Shown here piece after piece: positions 55,006 through 63,887 of a stretch of 64,000 nt of DNA (positions are counted from its first letter, which is position 1; the number at the start of each line of letters is the position of its first letter). The notes under the pieces are model-generated. The model searched no databases. It worked only from the letters and a program-made list of their open reading frames with translations, and had not been told where the DNA came from. Source of the DNA: UBA11524 sp045132495 (lineage in GTDB: Bacteria; Bacillota; Clostridia; Christensenellales; Aristaeellaceae); the NCBI GenBank assembly GCA_045132495.1, contig JBGUSK010000140.1, positions 1-64,000 of the forward strand, read 5' to 3'. A program made the position numbers and the translations under genes.

Positions 55006-57648
55006 TCACTCCCCTGGGATATACTGTCTCAGCTCCACCTCCAGTCCTGCGGCATGCTGGAAGATCATCACCGCATCCGACAGGTTGGTCTTGCCATCGG
55101 CATTCACGTCACCCTGCCAGCCGTTGATCAGCACTGGCCAGCCTGCATCGTACTGCATGATGATCAGCGCATCCTCCGCGTTCACCGCGCCATCCTCGTT
55201 CACATCGCCAGGAAGACGCTGATTTGTATCGTACACATTGACGATGCAGCCAGTCACCGCACCGTTTTCCAGCATCGCAGCAACAATCGCCGTGCCCGGA
55301 GCCACCGCCTTGATCGTATTGCTCTTTCCATCTGTATACTCCGGTACATTGACTACACCATCCACATCTGCTGCCCACAGAACCACGCCCCAGCCACCGC
55401 AATCATCCTCAGTGGTAAGAGTCAGCTGCTGCGTCTCGCCGGGTTCCAGCCAAACCTGCACGGGATTGATGGCAATGTTTTCAGGCAGCGTATAGGCCTT
55501 CACCGTGACCACCACGTACTCATTACTTCCCTTGACGGTGCCGGTCACCTCGCAGGACGCGTCCGGCCAGGTGCAGCTGATCTCATTGCCGTTCAGCTTG
55601 AAACCACTTTTTTCAGGATTGCCCTGGCCAGGATTATTATGGGTGATTTCCCACTTCATGGGAACTTCATCACCGTCTGAGTCAGTCACAATGGGCATGT
55701 ACCGCGTGCTGCCATAGGGTATGGACATGTTCGTGGAGCCTACATATAGTCTGGAGGTATCACTGATCACCTTCACCGTAAAAGTGGTGGAGACCTCCGG
55801 GTTGGTGACCGAAGTAGCCGTCACTGTGGTCTTTCCCGTTTTCTTCGGTTTGATGATCCCATCTTCTATTTTGATTATACTTGTGTTGGCAATCTGATAG
55901 GTCATGTTTGTCACGCTGCCAACATCGGATTCTGCTACGATTTTCCATTGATCACTTTTTCGTACCACTACTGCATCAATGCGAATCCACGCGGGAATCT
56001 GGCTGATGTAAATCTGCCGCGTCAGAACGCGCCCATCCGCCAACGTGGCGCACAGCTCATAGGTACCAATTCCCACACCGGTAATATAGCCGCCCGCTGT
56101 CAGATTCGCCTTACCGCTGTAGGCGTTGTTCTTCCCTTCACCGAAAGCAGCAGACACAACCTTGCCATTTCCATCGCGAACATACATCTGGTAGCTGTGA
56201 CCGACGCCAAAAGGTTCCGGAGGAAGGACGATATGAACAGCTTTTTCGCTTTCAGGCACAGTAACGGTAAGTGTCTTCTCAATTCTTCCGTGATCAACCT
56301 TTACCGTATACACGGTGGTTCCAGGATTCTGAGCCGTGATCAACTGATCCTGAATCCGGGTCGGTTCAATACCGTACTTTTCATCGTAGGTGTGATCCTG
56401 CTCAATCTGATAATAAGCCGTACCCTTATCAAACCCAACCACCAGCTGGAAAGACTCGCCCACTTCCAACGTCAGTTCCGTAGCATTGAGAATGATCTCC
56501 GTAGGATTGGGAAGTATTTCAAACTGTTCCGCATATGTTGACCCATCTGGATTGGTCACCGTTATCTCGATCGTGCCGTATCCCGTAGTGATCAGACGGT
56601 CACCTTCCAAGGACGCAAACTCATTGCCCTGTGTAATCTTCATGGGCAGTGTGAGCTTGTTCCCCTTAGCGTCATGCGCGTAGACATTATTATCTTCCCG
56701 TTCCTTCATATTGGGCCACTTCGGAACGAGATCGACGCAGTTGCTCCTGCTGTACACATAAATACGAGCAGAAGCTTCATAACCATTTTTACTCGTCAAT
56801 GTCAGATCATAGATACCGGCAGGTGCAGAAAAATGGGCGAAATCTGTTTTGAAGAATGTGCTCACAAACTGATAGCTGCCGTTAACAAAAACGGAGGCGT
56901 CCTGCTCCAAGGCAACGCTGCCGTTGCCAAAGTCAGTCCCCAGATCGATTGCTTCACCCTCCCGGCCATAATATACGCTTTTGTCAAAAGTCAACTTGGT
57001 CGGGTCTGCCAATACTGTCACAGGTATAGATGCCGTTACGCCGTTGTAAGCTGTAGCCACCATCTTCGTGCTGCCAACACCTACAGCTGTGACATCATAC
57101 CAGTAGTCATCATCACCGCCGCTGTATTTGTAATTGCGCTCTATTTTCACGACGGATTCATCATAGGTAATCTCCGGCGCTACACGGAAATCACTGCCCG
57201 TGGAGAAATGTACGGTCTTCTTCTGATCCTTATACAGAATGACCCTTTCATCTTCAAAGACAATATCACGGATAGGATCATACACCCAGATGGTTATTTT
57301 TGTGAAGGTGGTCTTGCGCCCACGGCCCGCAACCTTGGGCGTGAACGTAATCTTGACATCCGTTGATTTCGCGTCCTCTGCAGCCGTGATCGTCCAGTCT
57401 TCATTAATGCTCAAACCACAGTTCACAGCAGAGAAGGTGTATGTAATGTCAAAATCATCATATTTTAGGTTTTTTCCGCCAACCTTGGACAAGAAATCCG
57501 GCCACGTTGTCGCATAGGTCTCTCCCTTGGTAGTCCAGACGCCATAGTTCATTTCAACAATCGTACCCAGGTCTTCCTCCGCACCTGCAGCCGTCAGGCA
57601 AACCATCGCCATCATCACCGTCAGAATCATCAGCATGTATCTCTTCAT
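55006..57648 (-). CDS. Large secreted Ig-like (Big_2) protein with dockerin
   Basis: This 880-residue protein has a signal peptide (MLMILTVMMAMVCLTAAGA) and many beta-sandwich modules of the bacterial Ig-like type, recognisable by TELTLEVGESFQLVVGFDKG, IKPKKTGKTTVTATSV and VWLEPGETQQLTL. The dockerin loops near the C-terminus are DVNEDGAVNAEDA and DVNADGKTNLSDA. It is the first and largest gene of the secreted cluster, with its own strong promoter. GGAGG lies nine bases before the ATG. Such proteins usually act as surface adhesins or spacers; no enzyme domain is seen. Confidence 0.82.
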   Translation of the reverse strand: MKRYMLMILTVMMAMVCLTAAGAEEDLGTIVEMNYGVWTTKGETYATTWPDFLSKVGGKNLKYDDFDITYTFSAVNCGLSINEDWTITAAEDAKSTDVKITFTPKVAGRGRKTTFTKITIWVYDPIRDIVFEDERVILYKDQKKTVHFSTGSDFRVAPEITYDESVVKIERNYKYSGGDDDYWYDVTAVGVGSTKMVATAYNGVTASIPVTVLADPTKLTFDKSVYYGREGEAIDLGTDFGNGSVALEQDASVFVNGSYQFVSTFFKTDFAHFSAPAGIYDLTLTSKNGYEASARIYVYSRSNCVDLVPKWPNMKEREDNNVYAHDAKGNKLTLPMKITQGNEFASLEGDRLITTGYGTIEITVTNPDGSTYAEQFEILPNPTEIILNATELTLEVGESFQLVVGFDKGTAYYQIEQDHTYDEKYGIEPTRIQDQLITAQNPGTTVYTVKVDHGRIEKTLTVTVPESEKAVHIVLPPEPFGVGHSYQMYVRDGNGKVVSAAFGEGKNNAYSGKANLTAGGYITGVGIGTYELCATLADGRVLTRQIYISQIPAWIRIDAVVVRKSDQWKIVAESDVGSVTNMTYQIANTSIIKIEDGIIKPKKTGKTTVTATSVTNPEVSTTFTVKVISDTSRLYVGSTNMSIPYGSTRYMPIVTDSDGDEVPMKWEITHNNPGQGNPEKSGFKLNGNEISCTWPDASCEVTGTVKGSNEYVVVTVKAYTLPENIAINPVQVWLEPGETQQLTLTTEDDCGGWGVVLWAADVDGVVNVPEYTDGKSNTIKAVAPGTAIVAAMLENGAVTGCIVNVYDTNQRLPGDVNEDGAVNAEDALIIMQYDAGWPVLINGWQGDVNADGKTNLSDAVMIFQHAAGLEVELRQYIPGE

Positions 57649-57677
57649 TAATCATAACCTCCTGTGCTCTATTTCCC

Positions 57678-57706
57678 ATTGTAGCACCAGACCGAGGCTG
57701 CGTCAA
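57678..57706 (-). promoter_or_regulatory. Promoter of the large Ig-like gene
   Basis: On the minus strand TTGACG (57706-57701) and TACAAT (57683-57678) are 17 bases apart. Confidence 0.75.
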
Positions 57707-57959
57707 ACAGCGTCCCACGCAAGCCTTACACTATTAAGACTACTTGGAGGCGCAAAATATTTCATGTTATGAAAAAAAATCTCCATTCTTCCAGACAGGG
57801 AATATCGCTTAAGCTTGATCAAAACCCATCAGCTTGATTTGTGTCAGCAGCATCCCATTTCTGGTTCCCGAACAGGGAGAAATAGCACGGTTTTAGCCCA
57901 CAGTTTAACCCATAAAAAATGGGTCAGGTTAGGTCAGAATGAGTCAAACCGCTACAAAA
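57707..57959. other. Gene-free gap before the rpsI terminator
   Basis: About 250 bases without a credible gene. The only structure is ACCCAT..ATGGGT near 57907-57924 and a repeated GGTCAG/GGTCAGAATG pair beside it. I see no known element. Confidence 0.4.
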
Positions 57960-57993
57960 GGAAAAACCCCGGAAACTCAGTGTTTCCGGGGCT
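57960..57993 (-). terminator. Terminator of rplM-rpsI
   Basis: On the minus strand CCCCGGAAAC pairs perfectly with GTTTCCGGGG, followed by TTTTT. Confidence 0.92.
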
Positions 57994-58015
57994 TTCAGGC
58001 ACTTTTCTGATGAAA

Positions 58016-58405
58016 TTAGCGCTTGGAGAACTGAGGCGCACGACGGGCAGCCTTCAGGCCGTATTTCTTGCGCTCCTTCATACGAGGATCGCGGGTCAGG
58101 AAGCCAGCCTTCTTCAGGGCAGCGCGCAGCTCAGGATCAGCCTTGCACAGGGCGCGAGAGATGCCGTGACGGATGGCGCCAGCCTGACCGGTCACACCGC
58201 CGCCGCAGACGTTCACCAGAACGTCGAAAGAGGTGGTGTTGGTCAGCGTCAGGGGCTGACGAACGGTCATCTTCAGGGTCTCCAGACCAAAGTAGTTATC
58301 AATGTCACGCTTGTTGATGACAATCTTGCCCTCACCGGCAACCAGGCGGACGCGGGCAACGGCCTTCTTGCGACGGCCAACAGCATTGTAAGAAACCTTA
58401 GCCAT
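58016..58405 (-). CDS. rpsI: 30S ribosomal protein S9
   Basis: This 129-residue ribosomal protein contacts the P-site tRNA through its C-terminal tail. It shows the classic S9 sequence: AVGRRKKAVARVRLVAGEGK, GLETLKMTVRQPL, GGGVTGQAGAIRHGISRAL and the basic tail KARRAPQFSKR, which ends in the conserved SKR. It follows rplM by 24 bases with a good ribosome site, the universal gene order. Confidence 0.98.
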   Translation of the reverse strand: MAKVSYNAVGRRKKAVARVRLVAGEGKIVINKRDIDNYFGLETLKMTVRQPLTLTNTTSFDVLVNVCGGGVTGQAGAIRHGISRALCKADPELRAALKKAGFLTRDPRMKERKKYGLKAARRAPQFSKR

Positions 58406-58429
58406 TGTTTGTTACTCCTTTCCGCTCAA

Positions 58430-58858
58430 TCACAGTTCCAGCTTCTCGGGCTGCTGAGCGGCATGCTCATGCTCGGCGCCGGCGTAGATCTTCAGCTTCT
58501 TCGCCATCTGGCGGCCCAGGGGGCCCTTGGGCAGCATGCCCACGACGGCGTGACGCAGAGCCTCTTCGGGCTTCTCAGCCAGCAGCTTGCGGTACTTGGT
58601 CTCCTTCAGACCGCCAACGAAGCCGCTGTGCTTGTAGTAGATCTTCTGATCCAGCTTCTTGCCGGTCAGGATGACCTTGGAGGCATTGATGACGATGACA
58701 AAGTCACCGGTGTCAACATTGGGGGTGTAGATCGGCTTGTTCTTGCCGCGCAGGATATTGGCAACCTGGCTGGCAACGCGGCCCAGCGCCAGGCCTTCGG
58801 CATCGACAACATACCACTTACGGGTAATGTCCGCCGCTTTCGGCATGAAAGTCTTCAA
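58430..58858 (-). CDS. rplM: 50S ribosomal protein L13
   Basis: This 142-residue large-subunit protein reads RKWYVVDAEGLALGRVASQV, GDFVIVINASKVILTG, YKHSGFVGGLKETKY and AVVGMLPKGPLGRQ, all strong L13 marks. The start is TTG, giving (M)KTFMPKA as in other L13 proteins, with GGAGG seven bases ahead; the frame is open upstream but that part is leader. A strong promoter lies about 200 bases upstream. Confidence 0.97.
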   Translation of the reverse strand: MKTFMPKAADITRKWYVVDAEGLALGRVASQVANILRGKNKPIYTPNVDTGDFVIVINASKVILTGKKLDQKIYYKHSGFVGGLKETKYRKLLAEKPEEALRHAVVGMLPKGPLGRQMAKKLKIYAGAEHEHAAQQPEKLEL

Positions 58859-59062
58859 AGGTGTTTCCTCCCTAAGATGATTGTCTTTCTCGGCCATCCC
58901 AGCCACAAAGGCTGTGCTGGCTACGCTCCGCCAATGCAAGCATTGGCTGTCGCTAGTCGGGCTTTGCCCGACCTCATTGAGTGATTTGCTTCCGCGTGAT
59001 GGTCGCACGCTTCTGCGATTGTTCATTCAATAGTTACCGGGGCTAGCGGAGCTATTGATGCC
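58859..59062 (-). promoter_or_regulatory. Structured leader of rplM-rpsI
   Basis: About 200 bases of leader RNA on the minus strand with several stems: CAATAG..CTATTG (59031-59057), GTCGGGC..GCCCGAC (58966-58982), CCAATGC..GCATTGG (58930-58946) and GCCAGC..GCTGG. Autoregulatory leaders are known for L13 operons, so this is a candidate. Part of it could also be an interspersed repeat. Confidence 0.5.
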
Positions 59063-59069
59063 ATCGTCT

Positions 59070-59098
59070 ATTGTACTACACACGAAGGGGCTTGTCAA
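59070..59098 (-). promoter_or_regulatory. Promoter of rplM-rpsI
   Basis: On the minus strand TTGACA (59098-59093) and TACAAT (59075-59070) are 17 bases apart. Confidence 0.85.
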
Positions 59099-59099
59099 G

Positions 59100-59144
59100 C
59101 AAAAAATTGAAGTTTTCCCGGTTTTTTCGGGACAATTTTCATCT
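59100..59144 (-). terminator. Terminator of the cdaA operon
   Basis: On the minus strand AAATTG..CCCG pairs with CGGG..CAATTT and a T-run follows. It overlaps the last bases of the methyltransferase gene. Confidence 0.5.
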
Positions 59145-60470
59145 TCTCAGCCCCTTGGGATAATGGTTCTTCATCATGCCGCCGGACGCCTTGCCCCAAC
59201 CCATCGGGACGCCCGCGAAGCAGGCCAGCACCCAGCCCTGCGCGTCCGCTTCGACGGTCTCGCCGTGCTGATAAAGGCGGGCTTGTTCCTCTGTCAGATG
59301 AACGCGCGGCACCTCCGGCGCATCATTGCTGACCGCCCAGGCATGATCCGGCGTAAAAACCGACTTTCCCTTTCCGCCCCGGCTGATTTTCATCGTACCC
59401 AGGTGGACGCCGCAGCGCAGCACCATCGGCAGTCCGCCCGTCGGCAGCTCGGGAACGCGGCGCAGCTCGACCTCCTCGGCCCTGGCGTCAGCTCGCAGCC
59501 AGTTCGCGCCATTTCCTTTGGGAAGCGCATTTGTCAGTGAATCCAGCAGCTGCTGATCCTTCCTCGACATCGTCGGGATGCTCCAGTGCGTGACACTCCC
59601 TTCGCCCTTGCGGCGCAGCAGAGCCACGAAATGCCCCTCGCCCTTCACCCGGTGGGGGTAGATGGTCAGCATTCCGCCAGGCGCAGACAGGCCAGGCAGC
59701 TCGAAGGAGGCAAGCTCAAAGTCATCATGGCGCTGAAGGAAGGCCTCCACCACGCCCTCGTTTTCGATCTGGTTCAGCGTGCAGGTGGAGTAAACAAGGC
59801 GTCCGCCGGGGCGCAGCATGATGGCCGCGCTGTCCAGGATATCCCCCTGACGCTTGGAGCAACCTGCGGGAGATTCGGCATTCCATTCATCCCGCGTCTC
59901 GGGATGGCGGCGGAACATACCCTCGCCGGAACAGGGCGCGTCGCACTGGATCGCATCGAAGGCACCCGACCACAGCCTTGCCAGTTCCTCCGGCCAGGCG
60001 CTGACCACCACGGCATTCGTCACACCCATACGCTCCACATTGCGGGAGAGGATCCTCGCCCGGTCGCGAATGGGCTCATTGCATACGATCGTCCCCCGCC
60101 CCGCCATACGCAGAGCATTCTGCGTAGTTTTGCCGCCAGGCGCTGCGCACAGGTCAAGGATGCGCTCGCCAGGCTGCGCGTTCAGCACCGCTGCGGGGAT
60201 CATCGCACTTGGCTCTTGAAGATACCAGGCGCCGGCCTCATGCAGGATATCCGCACCGGCCTTCGATTCCAGCGAAAGATACCGCCCGGTGGGTTCCCAC
60301 TGGACGGCTTCCAGCAACCCCTCCGGCAGATGGGCGGCATCCACCGGCTTCAAGGGATTCAGGCGCACGCCCCGCTGGTAAGGCTCGTCGTAGGTGCGCA
60401 AAAAGGCGGGCAGTTCGTCACCGAGCTGCGCCGCCATGCGGTCAACAAAAGCTTTGGGAAGGCTGTTCAT
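59139..60470 (-). CDS. RsmF/NOL1-NOP2-sun type RNA m5C methyltransferase
   Basis: This 443-residue RNA cytosine-5 methyltransferase resembles RsmF. The N-terminal region contains VRLNPLKP. The SAM site is ILDLCAAPGGKTTQ near residue 105, and the two catalytic cysteines lie in CDAPCSGEGMFRRHP near 175 and VYSTCTLNQIENE near 225. The C-terminal region has the RsmF-like PUA-type domain. The ATG overlaps the upstream stop as ATGA. It is the last gene of the cdaA operon. Confidence 0.9.
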   Translation of the reverse strand: MNSLPKAFVDRMAAQLGDELPAFLRTYDEPYQRGVRLNPLKPVDAAHLPEGLLEAVQWEPTGRYLSLESKAGADILHEAGAWYLQEPSAMIPAAVLNAQPGERILDLCAAPGGKTTQNALRMAGRGTIVCNEPIRDRARILSRNVERMGVTNAVVVSAWPEELARLWSGAFDAIQCDAPCSGEGMFRRHPETRDEWNAESPAGCSKRQGDILDSAAIMLRPGGRLVYSTCTLNQIENEGVVEAFLQRHDDFELASFELPGLSAPGGMLTIYPHRVKGEGHFVALLRRKGEGSVTHWSIPTMSRKDQQLLDSLTNALPKGNGANWLRADARAEEVELRRVPELPTGGLPMVLRCGVHLGTMKISRGGKGKSVFTPDHAWAVSNDAPEVPRVHLTEEQARLYQHGETVEADAQGWVLACFAGVPMGWGKASGGMMKNHYPKGLRR

Positions 60471-60970
60471 TCGTTTTCTCCCTGTTGATCCTGGGTATTC
60501 TGCTGCCACTGAGGCGGGTAAACGGGCTGATTGTAAGCCTGCTCCGGGGTGGTTCGCCGGGCAATTCTCCTGACAGGACGGATGGGTGCTTCCAGTTCAT
60601 CCCTGGGCGCAGGCGCTTCCTGGAGCGGCTCGTGCACATCCTCCACAGCAGTGGAGCCATCGGCGTAAATCCACCGGCGCTGCAGGACGGGCTGGCGCTC
60701 CTCAACATTGACAACCGGCTCGTCCTTGGCCGTCAGCCGATGCAGAAAACTCCTCCACACCCGGTAGGGCTGCCAGCGGAGCAGATAGACAATGAAGTCG
60801 ATCATCATGCCGCCAATGCACAGCAGCAGCGCCAACGGCAGCCAGTTGTCCAGCAGCCAGCGCAGCCAAGAGCTCACATCGGCATTAGTGACGAGACCCC
60901 ACAGCCAGGCCGCGGCAGTCTGCACCCAGCCCAGCAGCACGCTGAACAGTGTGTTTGCAAAGGAACCCAT
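60467..60970 (-). CDS. Membrane protein of the cdaA operon, unknown function
   Basis: This 167-residue protein has two hydrophobic segments (LLGWVQTAAAWLWGLV and WLPLALLLCIGGMMIDFIVYLL, about 10-72), then a Pro/Gln/Arg-rich cytoplasmic tail of about 95 residues. No family is recognised. GGAGG precedes the ATG. It lies between cdaR and the methyltransferase gene and is coupled to the latter, so it may act at the membrane with CdaA/CdaR, but this is only positional. Confidence 0.6.
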   Translation of the reverse strand: MGSFANTLFSVLLGWVQTAAAWLWGLVTNADVSSWLRWLLDNWLPLALLLCIGGMMIDFIVYLLRWQPYRVWRSFLHRLTAKDEPVVNVEERQPVLQRRWIYADGSTAVEDVHEPLQEAPAPRDELEAPIRPVRRIARRTTPEQAYNQPVYPPQWQQNTQDQQGENE

Positions 60971-61003
60971 GGCCGCGACCTCCTCATCAGAATTGCAGGA
61001 TAA

Positions 61004-62353
61004 TTACCTTTCAATCACCGTCACGACCACGCTGGCCGGGTTGATCTCGCTGGTGTAGCTTTCACCCTCACTGCCCTTTACCGTGCAGGTGAGCGGAAGC
61101 GTGTAGGTGCCCGGCTCGCTGATGCTGCTCAGATCGCAGCTCAAAGACACATCGCCTGCCCCAAGGCTGTCAAGCCAGGGCTGTGCACCGGTCAGATGCA
61201 CCGTAGCGGTACGGATTCCGCCAACCTCCCGCAGTGCTGTAGGGAGGTTCATAAGCGTGACCGTCGCTTCATAGGCGCGGCTGGTAATAACAGGGCCAAT
61301 TTCCACCGCAACACTCACCATATCGGTGGAGGCATACTTGATCGTTGAAGGCTGGCGCACCCGCAGTGACTTGGTCACCGACTGGGTCAAGCCCTTCACA
61401 TTCACCGTATTATCTGCATACATGACGCTGATATCGCTGATAGCAGAAGCTCGGCCTGCAATGGTAACGCTGGATGGGGTCAGGTACACACCTTTGATCT
61501 CATACCCCTCTGCTGGCTCACCGGTCACCAGGCCCAGATCGGAGAATACCACTGTGCGCTCGGTATAAACCGTCTGTTCAGCAATGATGGAGTCCAGCAG
61601 CACAGATTCACTGGTGACCTCCAGCATATCGCTCTGGATGGCAGCGCCGCTATCATCCACCAGTGTAAAGGTTAGCGCCCGGCGGACGGTGCCCTCCCTG
61701 GCAGGCAGCGTGGACTGATCCGCCACGACCTGTGCGCTGACGATGCGCTCCACCAGCGTCCTGGGACCGCTGACGGCGATCATCGGCGGATCGGTGGACG
61801 GCGCGGTGGCATAGAAGCCCTCCGGCGGTTCGCCCTCGCTCACCACGGTCACCGGGATACGGTAGCGGGTGACGTAGTCATCCACCGTCATTTTAACCGT
61901 GGGCGGGACGATCTCCGTCACCGTGCCATAGGCGGAGGAATTGGTGGAGAGGATCTTCACGTCCTGCACGCCTGCCGCCTTGATGCGGCTCAAATCAACG
62001 CGGACAGAGTAGTTGCTCGCCTGCGCTGCGGTGTACTGGCCCTGGGGCACGCTCACACGCACTGCCACATTGTCCAGCACATCCTCCAGCTCTTCAAGCA
62101 CGATATAACCGTTACGCTTGAGTGTTTCTGCGCCCAGAATATTCACTGCCACATCAGTGAACTGCTTTTCGCGGGTCAGCGTTGGATCCTGGGTGATCAG
62201 GCCAGCCCACAGCGCAATGGCGATAAATATCGCCAGCAGCTTGGTGCCCCAGTTTTCCAGGAAAATGGACTTGAGCTTCTTGAGAATCGCATCCCGGCGG
62301 GTGTGATCCTTCTTTTCCTTATTCAGATTCTGACCGGAAGGATTCTGCATCAC
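61004..62353 (-). CDS. cdaR: CdaA regulator CdaR (YbbR-domain protein)
   Basis: This 449-residue protein has a short basic cytoplasmic tail, one membrane segment at about 35-55 (WGTKLLAIFIAIALWAGLI), and about four extracellular YbbR repeats (for example FTDVAVNILGAETL, IPVTVVSEGEPPEGF and SVTIAGRASAISDISVMY). In Bacillus it binds and modulates the diadenylate cyclase CdaA. The start is GTG at 62353, with ATG one codon later as an alternative; it overlaps the cdaA stop. CdaA-CdaR pairing is conserved across Firmicutes, usually with glmM, which is not seen here. Confidence 0.9.
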   Translation of the reverse strand: MMQNPSGQNLNKEKKDHTRRDAILKKLKSIFLENWGTKLLAIFIAIALWAGLITQDPTLTREKQFTDVAVNILGAETLKRNGYIVLEELEDVLDNVAVRVSVPQGQYTAAQASNYSVRVDLSRIKAAGVQDVKILSTNSSAYGTVTEIVPPTVKMTVDDYVTRYRIPVTVVSEGEPPEGFYATAPSTDPPMIAVSGPRTLVERIVSAQVVADQSTLPAREGTVRRALTFTLVDDSGAAIQSDMLEVTSESVLLDSIIAEQTVYTERTVVFSDLGLVTGEPAEGYEIKGVYLTPSSVTIAGRASAISDISVMYADNTVNVKGLTQSVTKSLRVRQPSTIKYASTDMVSVAVEIGPVITSRAYEATVTLMNLPTALREVGGIRTATVHLTGAQPWLDSLGAGDVSLSCDLSSISEPGTYTLPLTCTVKGSEGESYTSEINPASVVVTVIER

Positions 62354-63192
62354 TTTGTGCCCTCCTTCCTGCGGTTCAGCAGCTTGCTGATGCCCTTACG
62401 CTGGGGCTTGTACATGCCCTCGAGGATAGTGCGCAGGGCCTTCTGATCCAGATGGCGCATGAGCTTGCCGCCCCTCGCCATGGAAATGATACCGGTCTCC
62501 TCAGAGACGATAAGGACAGTAGCATCGGTGGTTTCGCTCACGCCCAGAGCCGCGCGGTGGCGGGTGCCCAGATCATGGCTGATGGACGCATCCGTCAGGG
62601 ACAGGAAGGATGCAGCGGACATGATGCGCCTGTCGCGGATTACGACCGCGCCGTCATGCAGGGGCGTGTTGGGCTCGAATATGTTTTCCAGCAATCCAGC
62701 AGAGATCTGAGAATCCAGCGGGATGCCGTTTTCAATGATGTCCTTCAGGCCCGTCTTGCCCTCGAAGACGATCAACGCGCCCACGCGGCGGCGGCTGAGG
62801 TTCAGCAGGCAGCGGATGATCTCGTCGATCAGCTTGTCCGCATCCTCCTGGGCTTCATCACGCCGGACGTCAATGCGTGCGCCGCGGCCGATCTGTTCCA
62901 GGGCCTTGCGGATTTCCGGCTGGAAGAGGATCACCAGCACAATGGGCCCATTATTGATGACCGCCGTCAGCAGCCAGTTGAGCGCCGTAAGACCCACGAG
63001 GTTCGATACACCCACCAGCACCAGCAGTAGCAGCAGACCCTTCAAAACGGCACTGCCCCGGGTATCGCGGGTGAGCATCAGCAGTTTATAGACAATGGCC
63101 GCAACGACCAGAATGTCAGCAATGTCGGCAAGTCCCGGACGGTGCAGCACGTTCCACAGCATCAGTTCCAGGCTCTCCCACAGTTCTGCCAC
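62350..63192 (-). CDS. cdaA: Diadenylate cyclase CdaA
   Basis: This 280-residue membrane enzyme makes cyclic di-AMP from two ATP. Three membrane segments occupy about 15-85 (ADILVVAAIVYKLLMLTR; LLLLLVLVGVSNLVGLTAL; NNGPIVLVILFQPEI). The DAC domain carries the catalytic LHDGAVVIRD near residue 175 and GTRHRAALG near 210. I chose GTG at 63192 because GGAGGAGG lies eight bases ahead and the N-terminus then matches CdaA proteins; the frame is open to 63222. It heads an operon with cdaR. Confidence 0.93.
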   Translation of the reverse strand: MAELWESLELMLWNVLHRPGLADIADILVVAAIVYKLLMLTRDTRGSAVLKGLLLLLVLVGVSNLVGLTALNWLLTAVINNGPIVLVILFQPEIRKALEQIGRGARIDVRRDEAQEDADKLIDEIIRCLLNLSRRRVGALIVFEGKTGLKDIIENGIPLDSQISAGLLENIFEPNTPLHDGAVVIRDRRIMSAASFLSLTDASISHDLGTRHRAALGVSETTDATVLIVSEETGIISMARGGKLMRHLDQKALRTILEGMYKPQRKGISKLLNRRKEGTK

Positions 63193-63260
63193 ATCCGTCA
63201 CCTCCTCCACATCAACGGTCAAACGGGCAGACTTCTCCCCTGCCCGGAATTTGCTTCTCT

Positions 63261-63289
63261 ATTATACAACATTTTGTGAACGATATGAA
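63261..63289 (-). promoter_or_regulatory. Promoter of the cdaA operon
   Basis: On the minus strand TTCATA (63289-63284) and TATAAT (63266-63261) are 17 bases apart. Confidence 0.6.
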
Positions 63290-63336
63290 GGCCTAAAATA
63301 TGAATTTTTTGAAAAACATTTTTGTCTTTCAATGCG

Positions 63337-63360
63337 AAAAGCCCTCCCTCCCGGGAAGGC
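63337..63360 (-). terminator. Terminator after the tautomerase gene
   Basis: On the minus strand GCCTTCCC pairs with GGGAGGGC (one G-T), followed by TTTTC. The remaining gap up to 63526 holds no gene. Confidence 0.6.
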
Positions 63361-63526
63361 CCTTGCATTCAATTCACGTCCGGTTCGTTCGAGTCAGACA
63401 AGCAGCCCGACCGATGAGCGGCCGGACGCACAGCGTCAAAGCACGCCCCCGTTTTTTTCACGCTCAGCCTCACAGCAAAGGCGGGGACTCCAACCTGCGG
63501 GAGAGGGTGGGCAGCGTCACAGCATC

Positions 63527-63868
63527 TCAGAGGTTGCCGCCGTTCCAGCCCCAGGTGTTGATTTCTTCGTAGGCGACGTAAATGCGGTCTGGATCAATGT
63601 CCAGCTCCTCGCGGATGATGTCGGTCAGCGCTTCGGTAAGGTTTGCGTAGGACACCTCGTCTGCGGTGCCGAAGAGTTTCACCTGCATGATGGCGCAGGG
63701 CTCGTCGTCCCCCTTGAAGTACATGTCCACGTTGTCGCGGAAGGACAGCATCAGCCAGCTCTCGGTCTTGCCGGGGATCAGCTCAATGGCCTGGCCCATG
63801 CGCTCCTTGATGGCCTCCTTCTTGCGGCCGGAGATGGATACGTTGGAAGTGGTAGCAATGTATGGCAT
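63527..63868 (-). CDS. MIF-like tautomerase
   Basis: This 113-residue protein belongs to the macrophage-migration-inhibitory-factor/phenylpyruvate tautomerase superfamily. The start MPYIATTSN places Pro directly after Met, as needed for the catalytic N-terminal proline; AAGGAG lies seven bases before this ATG and only one base before the ATG two codons upstream. The C-terminus VAYEEINTWGWNGGNL matches MIF relatives. The substrate in bacteria is uncertain. It follows another gene on the same strand. Confidence 0.88.
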   Translation of the reverse strand: MPYIATTSNVSISGRKKEAIKERMGQAIELIPGKTESWLMLSFRDNVDMYFKGDDEPCAIMQVKLFGTADEVSYANLTEALTDIIREELDIDPDRIYVAYEEINTWGWNGGNL

Positions 63869-63887
63869 GTTCATGCTCCTTTTATAT

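Noticed and set aside
47234..57648. Cellulosome gene cluster
   Set aside because: Dockerin-like loops are present, but there is no glycoside hydrolase, carbohydrate-binding module or multi-cohesin scaffoldin.
57815..58984. 389-residue plus-strand frame across rpsI-rplM
   Set aside because: Antisense of two ribosomal protein genes.
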